Assembly: GCF_033304615.1 (NCBI RefSeq)
Contig: NZ_CP129118.1
Coordinates: forward strand, 2,042,001-2,106,000
Origin: Sporosarcina oncorhynchi
Lineage (GTDB): Bacteria > Bacillota > Bacilli > Bacillales_A > Planococcaceae
DNA length: 64,000 nt
Direction: 5' to 3'
Positions 1 through 7,528 of this stretch are shown here, one piece after another (within the stretch, counting starts at the first letter, position 1; each line of letters opens with the position of its first letter). Made by a program: the position numbers and the translations under genes. The notes beneath the pieces were generated by a model that saw only the letters and a program-made list of their open reading frames with translations, ran no database searches and was not told the DNA's origin.

Positions 1-317
1 TGTGTTTTCGCTTCGTTAATGGCCGATTCTTCTTCGTCCAAATTAGCAAGTCTTTCTTCATTAAGCTTCTTTAGTTCGTCCACTTTTGAGCGAAGCTGAT
101 CAACATCTTCTTTAGTTAACTCCATCGTTTCAGTGAAAGTTTTCTGCTCGGTCTGTTCCAGTTCAGTTAATTTACTTTGTGCACTACGATATGTTGACTC
201 AATATCGTTCATTTTCGTCAGTGTGTCGGAAAGTTGTTTCTCCATCGATACACCTATACTACAACCGGATACTATCAGCATAACGGCAGCTAGCAATCCC
301 ACGACTTTCATTTTCAT
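1..317 (-). CDS. ykyA: YkyA-type cell-wall binding lipoprotein (3' end outside window)
   Basis: Only the first 105 codons are present; the gene runs off the left edge. The N-terminus is a lipoprotein signal: positive MKMK, a hydrophobic stretch, then a VSGC lipobox, so the mature protein should be lipidated and held on the outer face of the membrane. What follows is a charged, Glu/Lys-rich helical segment (LTELEQTEQK, VDELKKLNEE) that looks like coiled coil. A GGAGGAAAG ribosome site lies just upstream of the ATG. YkyA is of unknown function; in B. subtilis it sits beside def and the pdh genes, and def is the divergent neighbour here, which supports the assignment. The family name rests on context plus architecture. 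Confidence 0.75.
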   Translation of the reverse strand, partial: MKMKVVGLLAAVMLIVSGCSIGVSMEKQLSDTLTKMNDIESTYRSAQSKLTELEQTEQKTFTETMELTKEDVDQLRSKVDELKKLNEERLANLDEEESAINEAKT

Positions 318-451
318 ATTCTTTCCTCCAATCTGAATTTCACTATATCGTTATAAGGCGCTAAATTCAAGCATGTACAAATTCCTTTATCCCTTTTTAG
401 TATTGGATTATACTATGGATAGAGTATCTTTTTTTGAAAGGAATGGCATAG

Positions 452-1009
452 ATGATAGAAATGAATGACATTGTCCGAGAAGGACATCCCTCTCTCAGGA
501 AAGTGGCTACCGAAGTTCAGTTTCCATTAACAGATGAAGAACAATCGCTTTGCAGGGATTTACTTGGATATGTCGTAAACAGCCAAGATGATGAACTTTG
601 TGCAAGATATGGACTGCGGCCCGGAATAGGTCTTGCTTCACCACAAGTGAATGTTTCTAAAAGGATATTCGCTCTTCATATAGAAGAAGATGATAAAAAA
701 CCACTAAGTATTATAGCTATCAATCCAAAGATCGTCAGTCATTCAGTTGAAAAGACTTATCTCACTTCGGGTGAAGGTTGTCTGTCTGTTGACCGTGATA
801 TAGAAGGCTATGTACCGAGGTATGCTCGTATAACGGTAAAAGCATACGATACTGATGGCATAGAATATAAATTACGGTTGAAAGGACTTCCTGCGATTGC
901 TTTCCAGCATGAGCTCGATCATTTGAATGGCATCATGTTCTACGACCATATTGATGCGCAAGCTCCCTTTAAAGATATTCCTGGCGCACTTCCCTATGAC
1001 AGAGACTAA
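452..1009 (+). CDS. def: Peptide deformylase (DefB type)
   Basis: Removes the formyl group from the N-terminal methionine of nascent proteins in the cytoplasm. All three metal-site motifs are present: GIGLASPQ near residue 60, EGCLS near residue 109 with the metal-binding Cys, and HELDH near residue 155 with the two His ligands and catalytic Glu. The 185-aa length fits the long Gram-positive class, and the insertion between the first two motifs is as in B. subtilis DefB. A GAAAGG ribosome site precedes the ATG. The gene is divergent from ykyA and followed by the rpoY-rnjA pair, as in B. subtilis. Ala in the first motif is replaced by Ser (LASPQ rather than LAAPQ), a mild variant. Confidence 0.95.
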   Translation: MIEMNDIVREGHPSLRKVATEVQFPLTDEEQSLCRDLLGYVVNSQDDELCARYGLRPGIGLASPQVNVSKRIFALHIEEDDKKPLSIIAINPKIVSHSVEKTYLTSGEGCLSVDRDIEGYVPRYARITVKAYDTDGIEYKLRLKGLPAIAFQHELDHLNGIMFYDHIDAQAPFKDIPGALPYDRD

Positions 1010-1041
1010 TTTGTTCCTATGAAGTTTTTCGAAATTAAGAC

Positions 1042-1070
1042 TTGACAGAAAGTTCTAATTTTGTTATAAT
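1042..1070 (+). promoter_or_regulatory. Consensus sigma-A promoter of the 1087-1164 mini-gene
   Basis: TTGACA at 1042-1047 and TATAAT at 1065-1070 are separated by exactly 17 bp, a perfect match to both hexamers. Start of transcription is expected near 1077, where an AAGGAG Shine-Dalgarno sequence begins, so the RNA would have almost no leader. Confidence 0.85.
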
Positions 1071-1086
1071 GACTTCAAGGAGTGAA

Positions 1087-1164
1087 ATGCCCATGTACAA
1101 GCGCCTGAAACGAAAATGGCTCAAACGGCTCAATGGCATACTCGGCAGAAAAACGATTGCATAA
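1087..1164 (+). CDS. Putative 25-aa strongly cationic peptide
   Basis: An ATG at 1087 (or the in-frame ATG at 1093) opens a 25- or 23-codon frame ending in TAA. The peptide has nine Lys/Arg and no acidic residue (MYKRLKRKWLKRLNG near its start), with a pattern that could form an amphipathic helix. AAGGAG at 1077-1082 is spaced 4 nt from the first ATG and 10 nt from the second. A perfect promoter lies directly upstream and an intrinsic terminator directly downstream, so this is a self-contained transcription unit between def and rpoY. I do not recognise the peptide. It could be a secreted or membrane-active peptide, a type I toxin-like product, a leader peptide, or an RNA gene whose frame is fortuitous. 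Translation is an inference. Confidence 0.5.
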   Translation: MPMYKRLKRKWLKRLNGILGRKTIA

Positions 1165-1170
1165 ATTACG

Positions 1171-1200
1171 CCCGCCAATACAATTGGTGGGCTTTTCTTT
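1171..1200 (+). terminator. Intrinsic terminator of the mini-gene
   Basis: CCCGCCAA (1171-1178) pairs with TTGGTGGG (1184-1191) with one G-U pair and a 5-nt loop, followed by CTTTTCTTTATTTT. It separates the mini-gene from rpoY. Confidence 0.8.
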
Positions 1201-1217
1201 ATTTTAAGGATGTGGCA

Positions 1218-1226
1218 TGCTAATAT
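1218..1226 (+). promoter_or_regulatory. Possible extended -10 promoter for rpoY-rnjA
   Basis: TGC followed by TAATAT gives an extended -10 element about 45 nt before the rpoY start. The -35 region (TTTATT) is weak, so this is only a candidate. It is the only promoter-like site between the preceding terminator and rpoY. Confidence 0.35.
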
Positions 1227-1269
1227 GAAGAGAATGATTTCAAACGAACGTAAAAAGGAGAGCTTATTT

Positions 1270-1479
1270 ATGATTTTCAAGGTTTATTTCCAAGAGAACG
1301 CTTTACAAGTACCAATTCGCGAAAACACTCAGCACATCTATGTTGAAGCTGATTCTGAACAATCCGTCCGCGAAAAATTGAAAGACCGCAAATATAATAT
1401 CGAAATGATTCAAGTATTGGAAGGTCCACACCTCGAATACGAGCAGGCTTCCTCACATTTCGAGCTTGAGCAGGTCTAA
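1270..1479 (+). CDS. rpoY: RNA polymerase epsilon subunit
   Basis: A 69-aa protein beginning MIFKVYFQ and containing LKDRKYNIE and [13 protein letters not shown], the pattern of the Firmicute epsilon subunit (YkzG), a small phage Gp2-like fold that binds RNA polymerase. The start at 1270 was chosen over an upstream in-frame ATG at 1210 because AAAAAGGAG is correctly spaced before it and because family members start at this methionine. The gene ends 5 nt before rnjA, so the two are almost certainly co-transcribed, as in B. subtilis. Confidence 0.95.
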   Translation: MIFKVYFQENALQVPIRENTQHIYVEADSEQSVREKLKDRKYNIEMIQVLEGPHLEYEQASSHFELEQV

Positions 1480-1484
1480 AAACA

Positions 1485-3152
1485 ATGAAACTAATTAAAA
1501 ACAATGAAACTGCTGTTTTCGCTTTAGGCGGACTAGGTGAAATCGGCAAGAATACGTACTGCATCCAATTCCAGGATGAAATCATCGTTATTGACGCAGG
1601 CATCAAATTCCCTGAGGATGATCTATTGGGCATCGATTATGTCATTCCTGATTATACGTATCTTGAGCGGAATATTGATAAAATTAAAGGCCTGTTCATC
1701 ACTCACGGGCACGAAGACCATATTGGTGGTATCCCCTATCTGTTACGCAAAATCAACATCCCTGTGTATGGCGGAAAACTAGCACTCGGTCTGCTGCGCA
1801 ATAAGTTGGACGAGCACGGACTTCTAAGATCTACTAAATTAATTGAAATTAAAGAAGAAGATGTTATTAAGTTCCGTAAGACTTCTGTATCATTTTTCAG
1901 AACGACACATAGTATTCCTGATGCTGTTGGTGTAGTAGTTAAAACACCTTCAGGGAACATTGTTCATACAGGTGATTTTAAATTCGACTTTACGCCTGTC
2001 GGTGAACCTGCGAACCTTGCTAAAATGGCTAAGGTCGGCAGTGAAGGCGTACTTTGTTTACTTTCGGACAGCACAAATGCAGAAGTACCAAACTTCACGA
2101 TGTCCGAACGCAAAGTCGGAGACAGTCTCAACGAAATCTTTAGGAAAGTGGATGGACGTGTCATTTTCGCAACTTTCGCATCCAATATCCACCGCCTCGA
2201 GCAAGTTATTGAAGCAGCTCAGAAATATGGCAGGAAAATCGCTATATTCGGACGTAGTATGGATAATGCAATTACAATCGGTCGCGAACTGGGTTACATC
2301 AATGCGCCTAAAGAATTATTTGTCGATACACAAACATTAAATAGACTACCAGCCAATGAAGTAATGATTCTCTGTACCGGAAGCCAAGGAGAACCGATGG
2401 CGGCCTTATCCAGAATCGCAAACGGTACACACCGTCAAGTGCAAATTCAACCCGGTGACACCGTCATCTTCTCTTCTTCACCAATTCCAGGAAACACATT
2501 GAGTGTCAACAAGACAATCAATGCCCTATTCCGCGCAGGTGCAGAAGTCATCCATGGTGCTTTGAACAACATCCATACTTCAGGTCACGGTTCACAGGAA
2601 GAACAAAAACTTATGCTTCGCCTAATTCAACCAAAATACTTTATGCCGATCCATGGTGAATATCGTATGTTAACGATGCATAAGGAACTTGCCATTAGTT
2701 GTGATGTATTGCCTGAAAACAACTTCATCATGAGCAACGGTGATGTTCTTGCCCTTACTAAAGATTCCGCAAGACTTGCCGGAAAAGTGCCTTCAGGTGA
2801 TATATACATCGATGGCAGTGGCATCGGTGATATTGGAAGCGTCGTCCTCAGAGACCGTAAAGTACTGTCTGAAGATGGTCTAGTCATTGTTGTAGCTACA
2901 ATTGACAAGAAACGTAAAAAGGTTGTCAGCGGTCCGGACATCATTTCCAGAGGTTTTGTCTATATGAGAGAATCCGGAATGATGATCAACGAAGCGCAAC
3001 ATCTACTATCGAAAGAACTGCAACGGAAAGTTCAAAATTCCACTGCAGACGTTTCTTCATTGAAAACCGATATCATTGATATCCTTTCACCATTCTTATA
3101 CGATCAGACAAAACGTAGACCGATGGTTTTACCCGTCGTTATGGAAGTATAA
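1485..3152 (+). CDS. rnjA: Ribonuclease J1
   Basis: A 555-aa metallo-beta-lactamase/beta-CASP ribonuclease with 5'-3' exonuclease and endonuclease activity, central to mRNA turnover and rRNA maturation. The metal site HGHEDH is near residue 74. [17 protein letters not shown] and the beta-CASP GSQGEP and [11 protein letters not shown] motifs follow, ending in [12 protein letters not shown] as in other J1 proteins. The start at 1485 ([16 protein letters not shown]) aligns with known J1 N-termini. A second ATG 18 nt later repeats the same local sequence (ACAATGAAACT occurs twice) but would shorten the protein. The ribosome site is weak, suggesting translational coupling to rpoY. An intrinsic terminator follows. 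Confidence 0.97.
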   Translation: MKLIKNNETAVFALGGLGEIGKNTYCIQFQDEIIVIDAGIKFPEDDLLGIDYVIPDYTYLERNIDKIKGLFITHGHEDHIGGIPYLLRKINIPVYGGKLALGLLRNKLDEHGLLRSTKLIEIKEEDVIKFRKTSVSFFRTTHSIPDAVGVVVKTPSGNIVHTGDFKFDFTPVGEPANLAKMAKVGSEGVLCLLSDSTNAEVPNFTMSERKVGDSLNEIFRKVDGRVIFATFASNIHRLEQVIEAAQKYGRKIAIFGRSMDNAITIGRELGYINAPKELFVDTQTLNRLPANEVMILCTGSQGEPMAALSRIANGTHRQVQIQPGDTVIFSSSPIPGNTLSVNKTINALFRAGAEVIHGALNNIHTSGHGSQEEQKLMLRLIQPKYFMPIHGEYRMLTMHKELAISCDVLPENNFIMSNGDVLALTKDSARLAGKVPSGDIYIDGSGIGDIGSVVLRDRKVLSEDGLVIVVATIDKKRKKVVSGPDIISRGFVYMRESGMMINEAQHLLSKELQRKVQNSTADVSSLKTDIIDILSPFLYDQTKRRPMVLPVVMEV

Positions 3153-3156
3153 TATT

Positions 3157-3191
3157 AAAAACCTGGTATCCTAGTGGATATCAGGTTTTTT
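3157..3191. terminator. Terminator between rnjA and ktrC (convergent)
   Basis: An 11-bp stem (3161-3171 with 3176-3186) has a TAGT loop and runs of A before and T after it, so it can act on both strands. Confidence 0.8.
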
Positions 3192-3217
3192 GTTATTCCT
3201 ATTACAGGCACATTGAT

Positions 3218-3877
3218 TTAATGAAGTGCTTTCTTTTCAAAGCGATGAATATCTACGTCTGAACCGATAACGATTAAAATATCATTCAACTCAATTTCTT
3301 CAATTGCCTGTGGAGAAACTAAAATTTGTGTTTGCCGTTTAATTGCAACAATATTGACTCCGAATTTTGCTCGGATATCCAAATCAATCAAAGTGGATCC
3401 AGCCAACTTTTCATTTGCACGTATTTCCACTATTGAATACTCATCCGATAACTCCAAGTAATCGAGAATATTGTTAGACAGCATATTATTAGCTATCCTC
3501 TTTGCCATATCGCGCTCAGGATGGACAACTTGGTCTGCTCCGATTTTCCGCAACACTTTTTCATGATAGTCATTTTGCGCTTTGACTGTAATATGCTTGA
3601 CACCGACTTCTTTTAATATTAATGTCGTCAAAATGCTGGCTTGGATATTTTCACCGATTGCAACAACGACATGTTCAAAATTGCGAATACCCAATGACCG
3701 CAAAGCGGATTCGTCAGTCGTATCCGCAGTAACTGCAGTTGTAGCTATTTGTGCATATTCTTCCACACGGTCGGATGAAATATCGATTGCCATTACTTCA
3801 GCACCTAACTCTACCAACTCGGTAACGATACTTCCTCCAAACCGTCCCAATCCGATAACTACGAATTCTTTTTTCAT
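3218..3877 (-). CDS. ktrC: K+ transporter gating subunit KtrC (RCK protein)
   Basis: A 219-aa cytoplasmic regulator of Ktr potassium uptake. The N-terminal RCK_N domain has the nucleotide-binding GLGRFGGS loop at residues 9-16 and an acidic end of beta-2 (AIDIS). An RCK_C domain occupies about residues 135-219, the part that binds c-di-AMP in KtrC/KtrA proteins. In B. subtilis ktrC lies next to rnjA, as here, and its membrane partner KtrD is encoded separately; the ktrD gene is at 45618-46970 in this window. It stands alone and converges on rnjA. Assignment as KtrC rather than KtrA rests on this synteny. Confidence 0.92.
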   Translation of the reverse strand: MKKEFVVIGLGRFGGSIVTELVELGAEVMAIDISSDRVEEYAQIATTAVTADTTDESALRSLGIRNFEHVVVAIGENIQASILTTLILKEVGVKHITVKAQNDYHEKVLRKIGADQVVHPERDMAKRIANNMLSNNILDYLELSDEYSIVEIRANEKLAGSTLIDLDIRAKFGVNIVAIKRQTQILVSPQAIEEIELNDILIVIGSDVDIHRFEKKALH

Positions 3878-3967
3878 TGACCCCGCTCCAATCCCTTGAT
3901 GGATGTGACAAGTGTATCATACAGAACCTTATCTCCTCAACGACTTCCGCCGAAATTCGCTGGAATT

Positions 3968-3993
3968 GAAAAAAGCGACCTCTAGAGGCCGCT
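3968..3993 (-). terminator. Terminator of ykuUV
   Basis: The near-palindrome 3974-3993 (AGCGACCTCTAGAGGCCGCT) is followed on the minus strand by a run of Ts. It lies just past the stop of the thioredoxin-like gene. Confidence 0.8.
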
Positions 3994-4008
3994 ATATTTA
4001 TATAGTAC

Positions 4009-4458
4009 TTACTTTTTCATTTCGTCAAGGACACGATTTACGCGTTTCTCAAGCATTTTCATACCGCTTCCGCCAGCCTGGAAATGGCGTAATTGACCGT
4101 CTTTATCAAAAACATAATACGCCGGCACATATTGATTGTCATATGCGTCCGTTAATTTTAAATCGTTGTCTACGAAAATGGGTTGTGTAATATCGTGTTC
4201 CGCAGCAACTTCTTTAATATTGGCTAAATCGACGTCGTCCTCTGAACGTGGCATATGCACAGCAATAACATTTAATTCGTCTTTGTACTGATTTCTAAAG
4301 TTATTTACATCTGGCATCGCTTCTTTACATAAGTGACAGCTAACAGACCAGAAATGGATGAGTGTCGGTTTTTCCCCGACAAGCTCAGCTTTCGTCACTT
4401 CCCCGTTTAGCCATGCTGTAGCGCCAGTCAATTCCGGCATTTGTTCACGTAATTTCAT
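4009..4458 (-). CDS. ykuV: Thiol-disulfide oxidoreductase, YkuV-like
   Basis: A 149-aa thioredoxin-fold protein without signal peptide, so cytoplasmic. The redox centre is CHLC in FWSVSCHLCKEAMP near residue 39, and a cis-Pro region (QYVPAYYVFD) is near residue 117. The family reduces disulfides. The start at 4458 was chosen because GGAGGAG is well spaced before this ATG; the longer frame upstream runs into ykuU. It lies 76 nt after the peroxiredoxin gene and is presumably its electron donor, as proposed for the YkuU-YkuV pair of B. subtilis. A stem-loop sits between the two genes. Confidence 0.88.
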   Translation of the reverse strand: MKLREQMPELTGATAWLNGEVTKAELVGEKPTLIHFWSVSCHLCKEAMPDVNNFRNQYKDELNVIAVHMPRSEDDVDLANIKEVAAEHDITQPIFVDNDLKLTDAYDNQYVPAYYVFDKDGQLRHFQAGGSGMKMLEKRVNRVLDEMKK

Positions 4459-4480
4459 ACTTAATCTCCTCCGGTTTAAA

Positions 4481-4514
4481 AGATCCCCACTGCTTATACT
4501 ATGCGTGGGGATCT
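4481..4514 (-). terminator. Perfect intercistronic stem-loop between ykuU and ykuV
   Basis: A perfect 10-bp stem (AGATCCCCAC with GTGGGGATCT) encloses a 14-nt loop. On the minus strand it is followed by only four Ts before the ykuV ribosome site. It may be a weak attenuator or a 3'-end stabiliser that lets ykuU accumulate above ykuV. Confidence 0.6.
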
Positions 4515-4534
4515 GAATTGGTTGTAAGGAAAAA

Positions 4535-5077
4535 TTATAGTGTCTTTTGGCCAGGTCTCCAGTTTGCAGGGCAAAGTCCGCCTGTTTGAAGAGCTTGCAG
4601 CACACGCAATGTTTCATCCACATCTCTGCCGATGTCGTTATGGAACACAGTCTGATATTTCAATTCACCTTCAGGGCTAATGATGAATAGGCCACGAAGT
4701 GCGATTCCTTCTTCTTCGATCAACACGCCGTAGTTACGTGAAACTGCATGATTTGTATCTGCAGCTAATGGGTACTTCAACTGTTCAAGACCATTGTCTT
4801 TACGGTCTGTATTGATCCATGCAAGATGCGTATGGATCGTGTCAGTTGAAACGCCTACCACTTCTGCATCAAGGTCTTCAAACTCATCGTATCGGTCAGA
4901 CATTGCTGTGATTTCTGTTGGGCAGACAAATGTGAAGTCCATCGGATAAAAGAAAAGAACTGTCCATTTGTCATTTTTCATATTTTCTTCCAAGCTCACT
5001 TTTCCAAATGACTTGTCCGCTAATACCGCTTCCATTGTAAATTCCGGTGCTTGTCTACCTACCATGCGTTCTACCAT
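4535..5077 (-). CDS. ykuU: 2-Cys peroxiredoxin (YkuU/AhpC type)
   Basis: A 180-aa typical 2-Cys peroxiredoxin that reduces H2O2 and organic peroxides. The peroxidatic Cys is in DFTFVCPTE near residue 52 and the resolving Cys is in GGLCPANW near residue 168, with the conserved C-terminal tail intact. The sequence closely resembles B. subtilis YkuU as I recall it (KNDKWTVLFFYPMDF, HTHLAWINTDRK). It is the first gene of a two-gene unit with ykuV. A -10 hexamer and a Fur-like box lie about 90-120 nt upstream, suggesting iron- or peroxide-responsive control. Confidence 0.94.
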   Translation of the reverse strand: MVERMVGRQAPEFTMEAVLADKSFGKVSLEENMKNDKWTVLFFYPMDFTFVCPTEITAMSDRYDEFEDLDAEVVGVSTDTIHTHLAWINTDRKDNGLEQLKYPLAADTNHAVSRNYGVLIEEEGIALRGLFIISPEGELKYQTVFHNDIGRDVDETLRVLQALQTGGLCPANWRPGQKTL

Positions 5078-5165
5078 AAGTAAATCCCTCCAATATTTCT
5101 TCGTTCAGGTTTAGTATCTCCTGAACAATCCTTATCCAGAATAACAAAACCTCGATTTGGTTTCA

Positions 5166-5171
5166 ATTATA
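5166..5171 (-). promoter_or_regulatory. Candidate -10 of the ykuUV promoter
   Basis: TATAAT on the minus strand, about 90 nt upstream of ykuU. No good -35 is visible at 17 bp; that region runs into the Fur-like box, consistent with a regulated promoter. Confidence 0.5.
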
Positions 5172-5183
5172 ACGTATCGAATA

Positions 5184-5198
5184 TAATAATCATTATCA
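5184..5198 (-). promoter_or_regulatory. Fur/PerR-like 7-1-7 box upstream of ykuU
   Basis: The minus strand reads TGATAAT-G-ATTATTA, one mismatch from the B. subtilis Fur 7-1-7 consensus (TGATAATNATTATCA) and close to the PerR box. It sits immediately upstream of the putative -10, over the -35 region. The CorA-like gene is divergent, so the site could also affect it. Confidence 0.65.
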
Positions 5199-5353
5199 TT
5201 AAATGTGTCTAAACTTTGTGCTCTGTTCCCCATTGTTTCTATTTAGTCCTCCTGAGTTCGAATGTTTAACTTAAGAACGAATTAGGGAATGCTAGTAATG
5301 GCTATTCTTAATGCAAGACTTTCAATTGAGAATGAATGGAGGAAGAAGAACTT

Positions 5354-6814
5354 ATGAAAACTAATGTTCCATTGGAAGCTTTAACTATCGACCAATCCTA
5401 CATGACGTTTCTCCTCCCTTTCAGCTATAACCACTCCCATAAAAAGTCCATTGCGGAGCATATAAAACAGAATGGTTATACATATTTCAGTTTAAATCAA
5501 CCCAATAGCAACGAAACAGACCGATGTTACGGTGATGATATTAAAGTGGAAGTGCAGGAACTCGAACAATATTTCTTTCCGTATGTCGAACATAAGCTTT
5601 TCCCTTCTTCCATCCTTGAGAAGGGCTTTCACCGTTTTACAAATGTTATTAATATGGAATACGAACTTCAAATTAGAGAGGCAATTTATTCATTTCATGT
5701 ACGTAGTATTGATATCATATTAGCGCCTTTTGGAGTTGCATTTCTATCTTTGCGCATCAAATTGGGACAAACCATGGAATTATCCGACGTCCTTGACTTT
5801 GCACAGCATTTTAGAGCAGTTGAATCACGTTTGGATGAAAACAAAGGGTCGAAAATCATCATTTCACCTAGTGCAGAAAATCTATCTATACATGACTTTA
5901 TATTCAACCATTTATGCTCTTTCTTGAAAGAAATCCTTCTCCAAGACAAAAAATTGAAGGGTTATTTCGGCTCTCTTCCGTACATTGAGGATGAACGAAT
6001 GTTCGTTTCCACTTTTATATTGACGAAGGAAGAACAACCCATCACACCCGAACAACTTTTCCGTATTGGCAATCTAAACGGAAAGTCACCAGAAGGAAAG
6101 CCTTTCATTTCGTCAACAAATCCAGAATACATTAAAAACTCCCTGTCAAAAACGCTACATGACCGATGGGCACCGGAACTGTATATGCTCACAACCGATC
6201 ATGCTTTTTCGACGATTTCTAATCGAAATGCTACAGAGCTTTCGCAAGAACTGGGGCATCATATGGGCACTCATTTCTACAATCTTTTACTTCACTACTA
6301 TTACAAAATTATGCTACTGCGTATGTCTTATGAATACAGTCAAATCGAATGGAAGAAAGATGCATACTACGTGAAATCACTTATAAAATTAATCACACTC
6401 TTCTCTTCATGGTATTATTTCAGGGAAATCAGTACCCGCACCGAAGGGAAAGAGCTGTCCACTCTCTTCAGAAACGCTTTCAATTTGGACATACTTTACA
6501 ATGAAGTAAGTGAAACGCTGCAGCAATTGTACAAGAGTCAAGAAAACAGCCGTGCAGGACAAGTAAATACATTATTATTCATCTTAACGATATTTACTGT
6601 CGTTTCTGGAATTTACGGAATGAATCTGGTCATTTCGGATTGGGAAGCCCCTTCAGGTTGGAAAAATTATTCAACTTATACACTTTTCGAATGGATTTCA
6701 CTCATCACCGCTGTTACAGGCATCGGATTATCAGGTTATCTAATTATTATCACCTTTGGTCGGATTCTTATGCAGAAGAGACGAAGTATGAAACATACGA
6801 TGGATGATGAATGA
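5354..6814 (+). CDS. CorA-like membrane protein, divergent
   Basis: A 486-aa protein with a long N-terminal soluble part (about 390 residues) and two C-terminal membrane helices. The first helix ends in YGMNL, the GMN signature of CorA-type Mg2+/divalent cation channels, followed by a short acidic loop, a second helix and a basic tail (MQKRRSMKHTM). CorA proteins are homopentamers; canonical members are 310-370 aa, so the soluble domain is enlarged. The start at 5354 is preferred over the upstream ATG at 5336 because that region contains GGAGGAAG, the likely ribosome site. Divalent metal transport is inferred only from the C-terminus. The first 350 residues match nothing I recognise. Confidence 0.7.
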   Translation: MKTNVPLEALTIDQSYMTFLLPFSYNHSHKKSIAEHIKQNGYTYFSLNQPNSNETDRCYGDDIKVEVQELEQYFFPYVEHKLFPSSILEKGFHRFTNVINMEYELQIREAIYSFHVRSIDIILAPFGVAFLSLRIKLGQTMELSDVLDFAQHFRAVESRLDENKGSKIIISPSAENLSIHDFIFNHLCSFLKEILLQDKKLKGYFGSLPYIEDERMFVSTFILTKEEQPITPEQLFRIGNLNGKSPEGKPFISSTNPEYIKNSLSKTLHDRWAPELYMLTTDHAFSTISNRNATELSQELGHHMGTHFYNLLLHYYYKIMLLRMSYEYSQIEWKKDAYYVKSLIKLITLFSSWYYFREISTRTEGKELSTLFRNAFNLDILYNEVSETLQQLYKSQENSRAGQVNTLLFILTIFTVVSGIYGMNLVISDWEAPSGWKNYSTYTLFEWISLITAVTGIGLSGYLIIITFGRILMQKRRSMKHTMDDE

Positions 6815-6826
6815 CTATATAGTTGT

Positions 6827-6861
6827 GGCCAAAATTCATTCATTGCGATTTTGGCCTTTTT
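6827..6861 (+). terminator. Terminator of the CorA-like gene
   Basis: GGCCAAAAT pairs with ATTTTGGCC, followed by TTTTT. Confidence 0.85.
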
Positions 6862-6872
6862 CATGAAAAGCC

Positions 6873-6900
6873 TTGATTTCCAATTTGTATTTTGTATAAT
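6873..6900 (+). promoter_or_regulatory. Promoter of the regulator-potABCD operon
   Basis: TTGATT (6873-6878) and TATAAT (6895-6900) are spaced by 16 bp, about 70 nt before the regulator start. Confidence 0.7.
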
Positions 6901-6913
6901 AAATAAGCCCTAC

Positions 6914-6943
6914 AGTAAACTCAAAGTACAGTATAAGTAAACT
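6914..6943 (+). promoter_or_regulatory. Direct repeat, candidate operator of the XRE-cupin regulator
   Basis: AGTAAACT occurs at 6914-6921 and again at 6936-6943, 22 bp apart (two helical turns), just downstream of the -10. This position suits autorepression by the first gene of the operon. The binding claim is inference. Confidence 0.4.
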
Positions 6944-6971
6944 TTTTTGTGCAAAGAAAGGAATGACGACG

Positions 6972-7514
6972 TTGCAAATCGGTAGGAAAATCAAAAGGCT
7001 TCGTCTAAAGAAAGGACTTACACAAGAAGAGCTTGGCGAGAGGACAGATGTAACGAAGGGGTATATTTCACAATTGGAACGGGAGCTTACTTCCCCCTCC
7101 ATTGAGACTCTCTTTGCTTTGTTGGAAGTCCTAGGAACGACCCCAAAAGAGTTTTTTGAAGATCAAAAGAAAAACCTGAAAATCGTGTATACACCTGCTG
7201 ACCAAACGACTTATATTAATGATGAACTGAAATACAAAATCCGCTGGCTCGTACCACGTTCCAATGAAAATGAAATGGAGCCCGTGCATATTACGTTTTC
7301 TCACAACGGTGAATTCAAACAGTTTGAACCTTCTCTTGCAGAAACGTTCATCTATATTTTATCCGGAAAAGTGGAAATCGAAATTGGCAACCATACATAC
7401 AAAGCTATCGCTGGAGACTCGGTCTATTATGAAGCATCAGACAAGCATCGGATATCCAATTCTAACGAAGGACCGAGCGAATTTATACTTATTGCGACAG
7501 AATCTTATTTATAA
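6972..7514 (+). CDS. XRE-family regulator with cupin domain (PuuR-like), pot operon
   Basis: A 180-aa transcription factor. An XRE helix-turn-helix spans residues 5-60 (LTQEELGERTDVTKGYISQLER). A C-terminal cupin (about 110-180, ending DKHRISNSNEGPSEF) probably senses a small ligand. Genes of this design precede polyamine ABC transporters in many Bacillales and are thought to respond to polyamines. A TTG at 6972 was chosen as start: the protein then begins MQIGRKIK as relatives do, and AGAAAGGA is about 9 nt away. The ATG at 6963 would leave almost no spacing. potA follows after 14 nt. Confidence 0.82.
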   Translation: MQIGRKIKRLRLKKGLTQEELGERTDVTKGYISQLERELTSPSIETLFALLEVLGTTPKEFFEDQKKNLKIVYTPADQTTYINDELKYKIRWLVPRSNENEMEPVHITFSHNGEFKQFEPSLAETFIYILSGKVEIEIGNHTYKAIAGDSVYYEASDKHRISNSNEGPSEFILIATESYL

Positions 7515-7528
7515 GGGGGAAATAATTG

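Noticed and set aside
1035..1280. Minus-strand frame across the def-rpoY gap
   Set aside because: Antisense to the mini-gene unit, crosses its terminator and promoter, and lacks a ribosome site.
3912..4190. Plus-strand frame opposite the end of ykuV
   Set aside because: Overlaps the ykuUV terminator and the conserved ykuV coding frame; composition is not protein-like.
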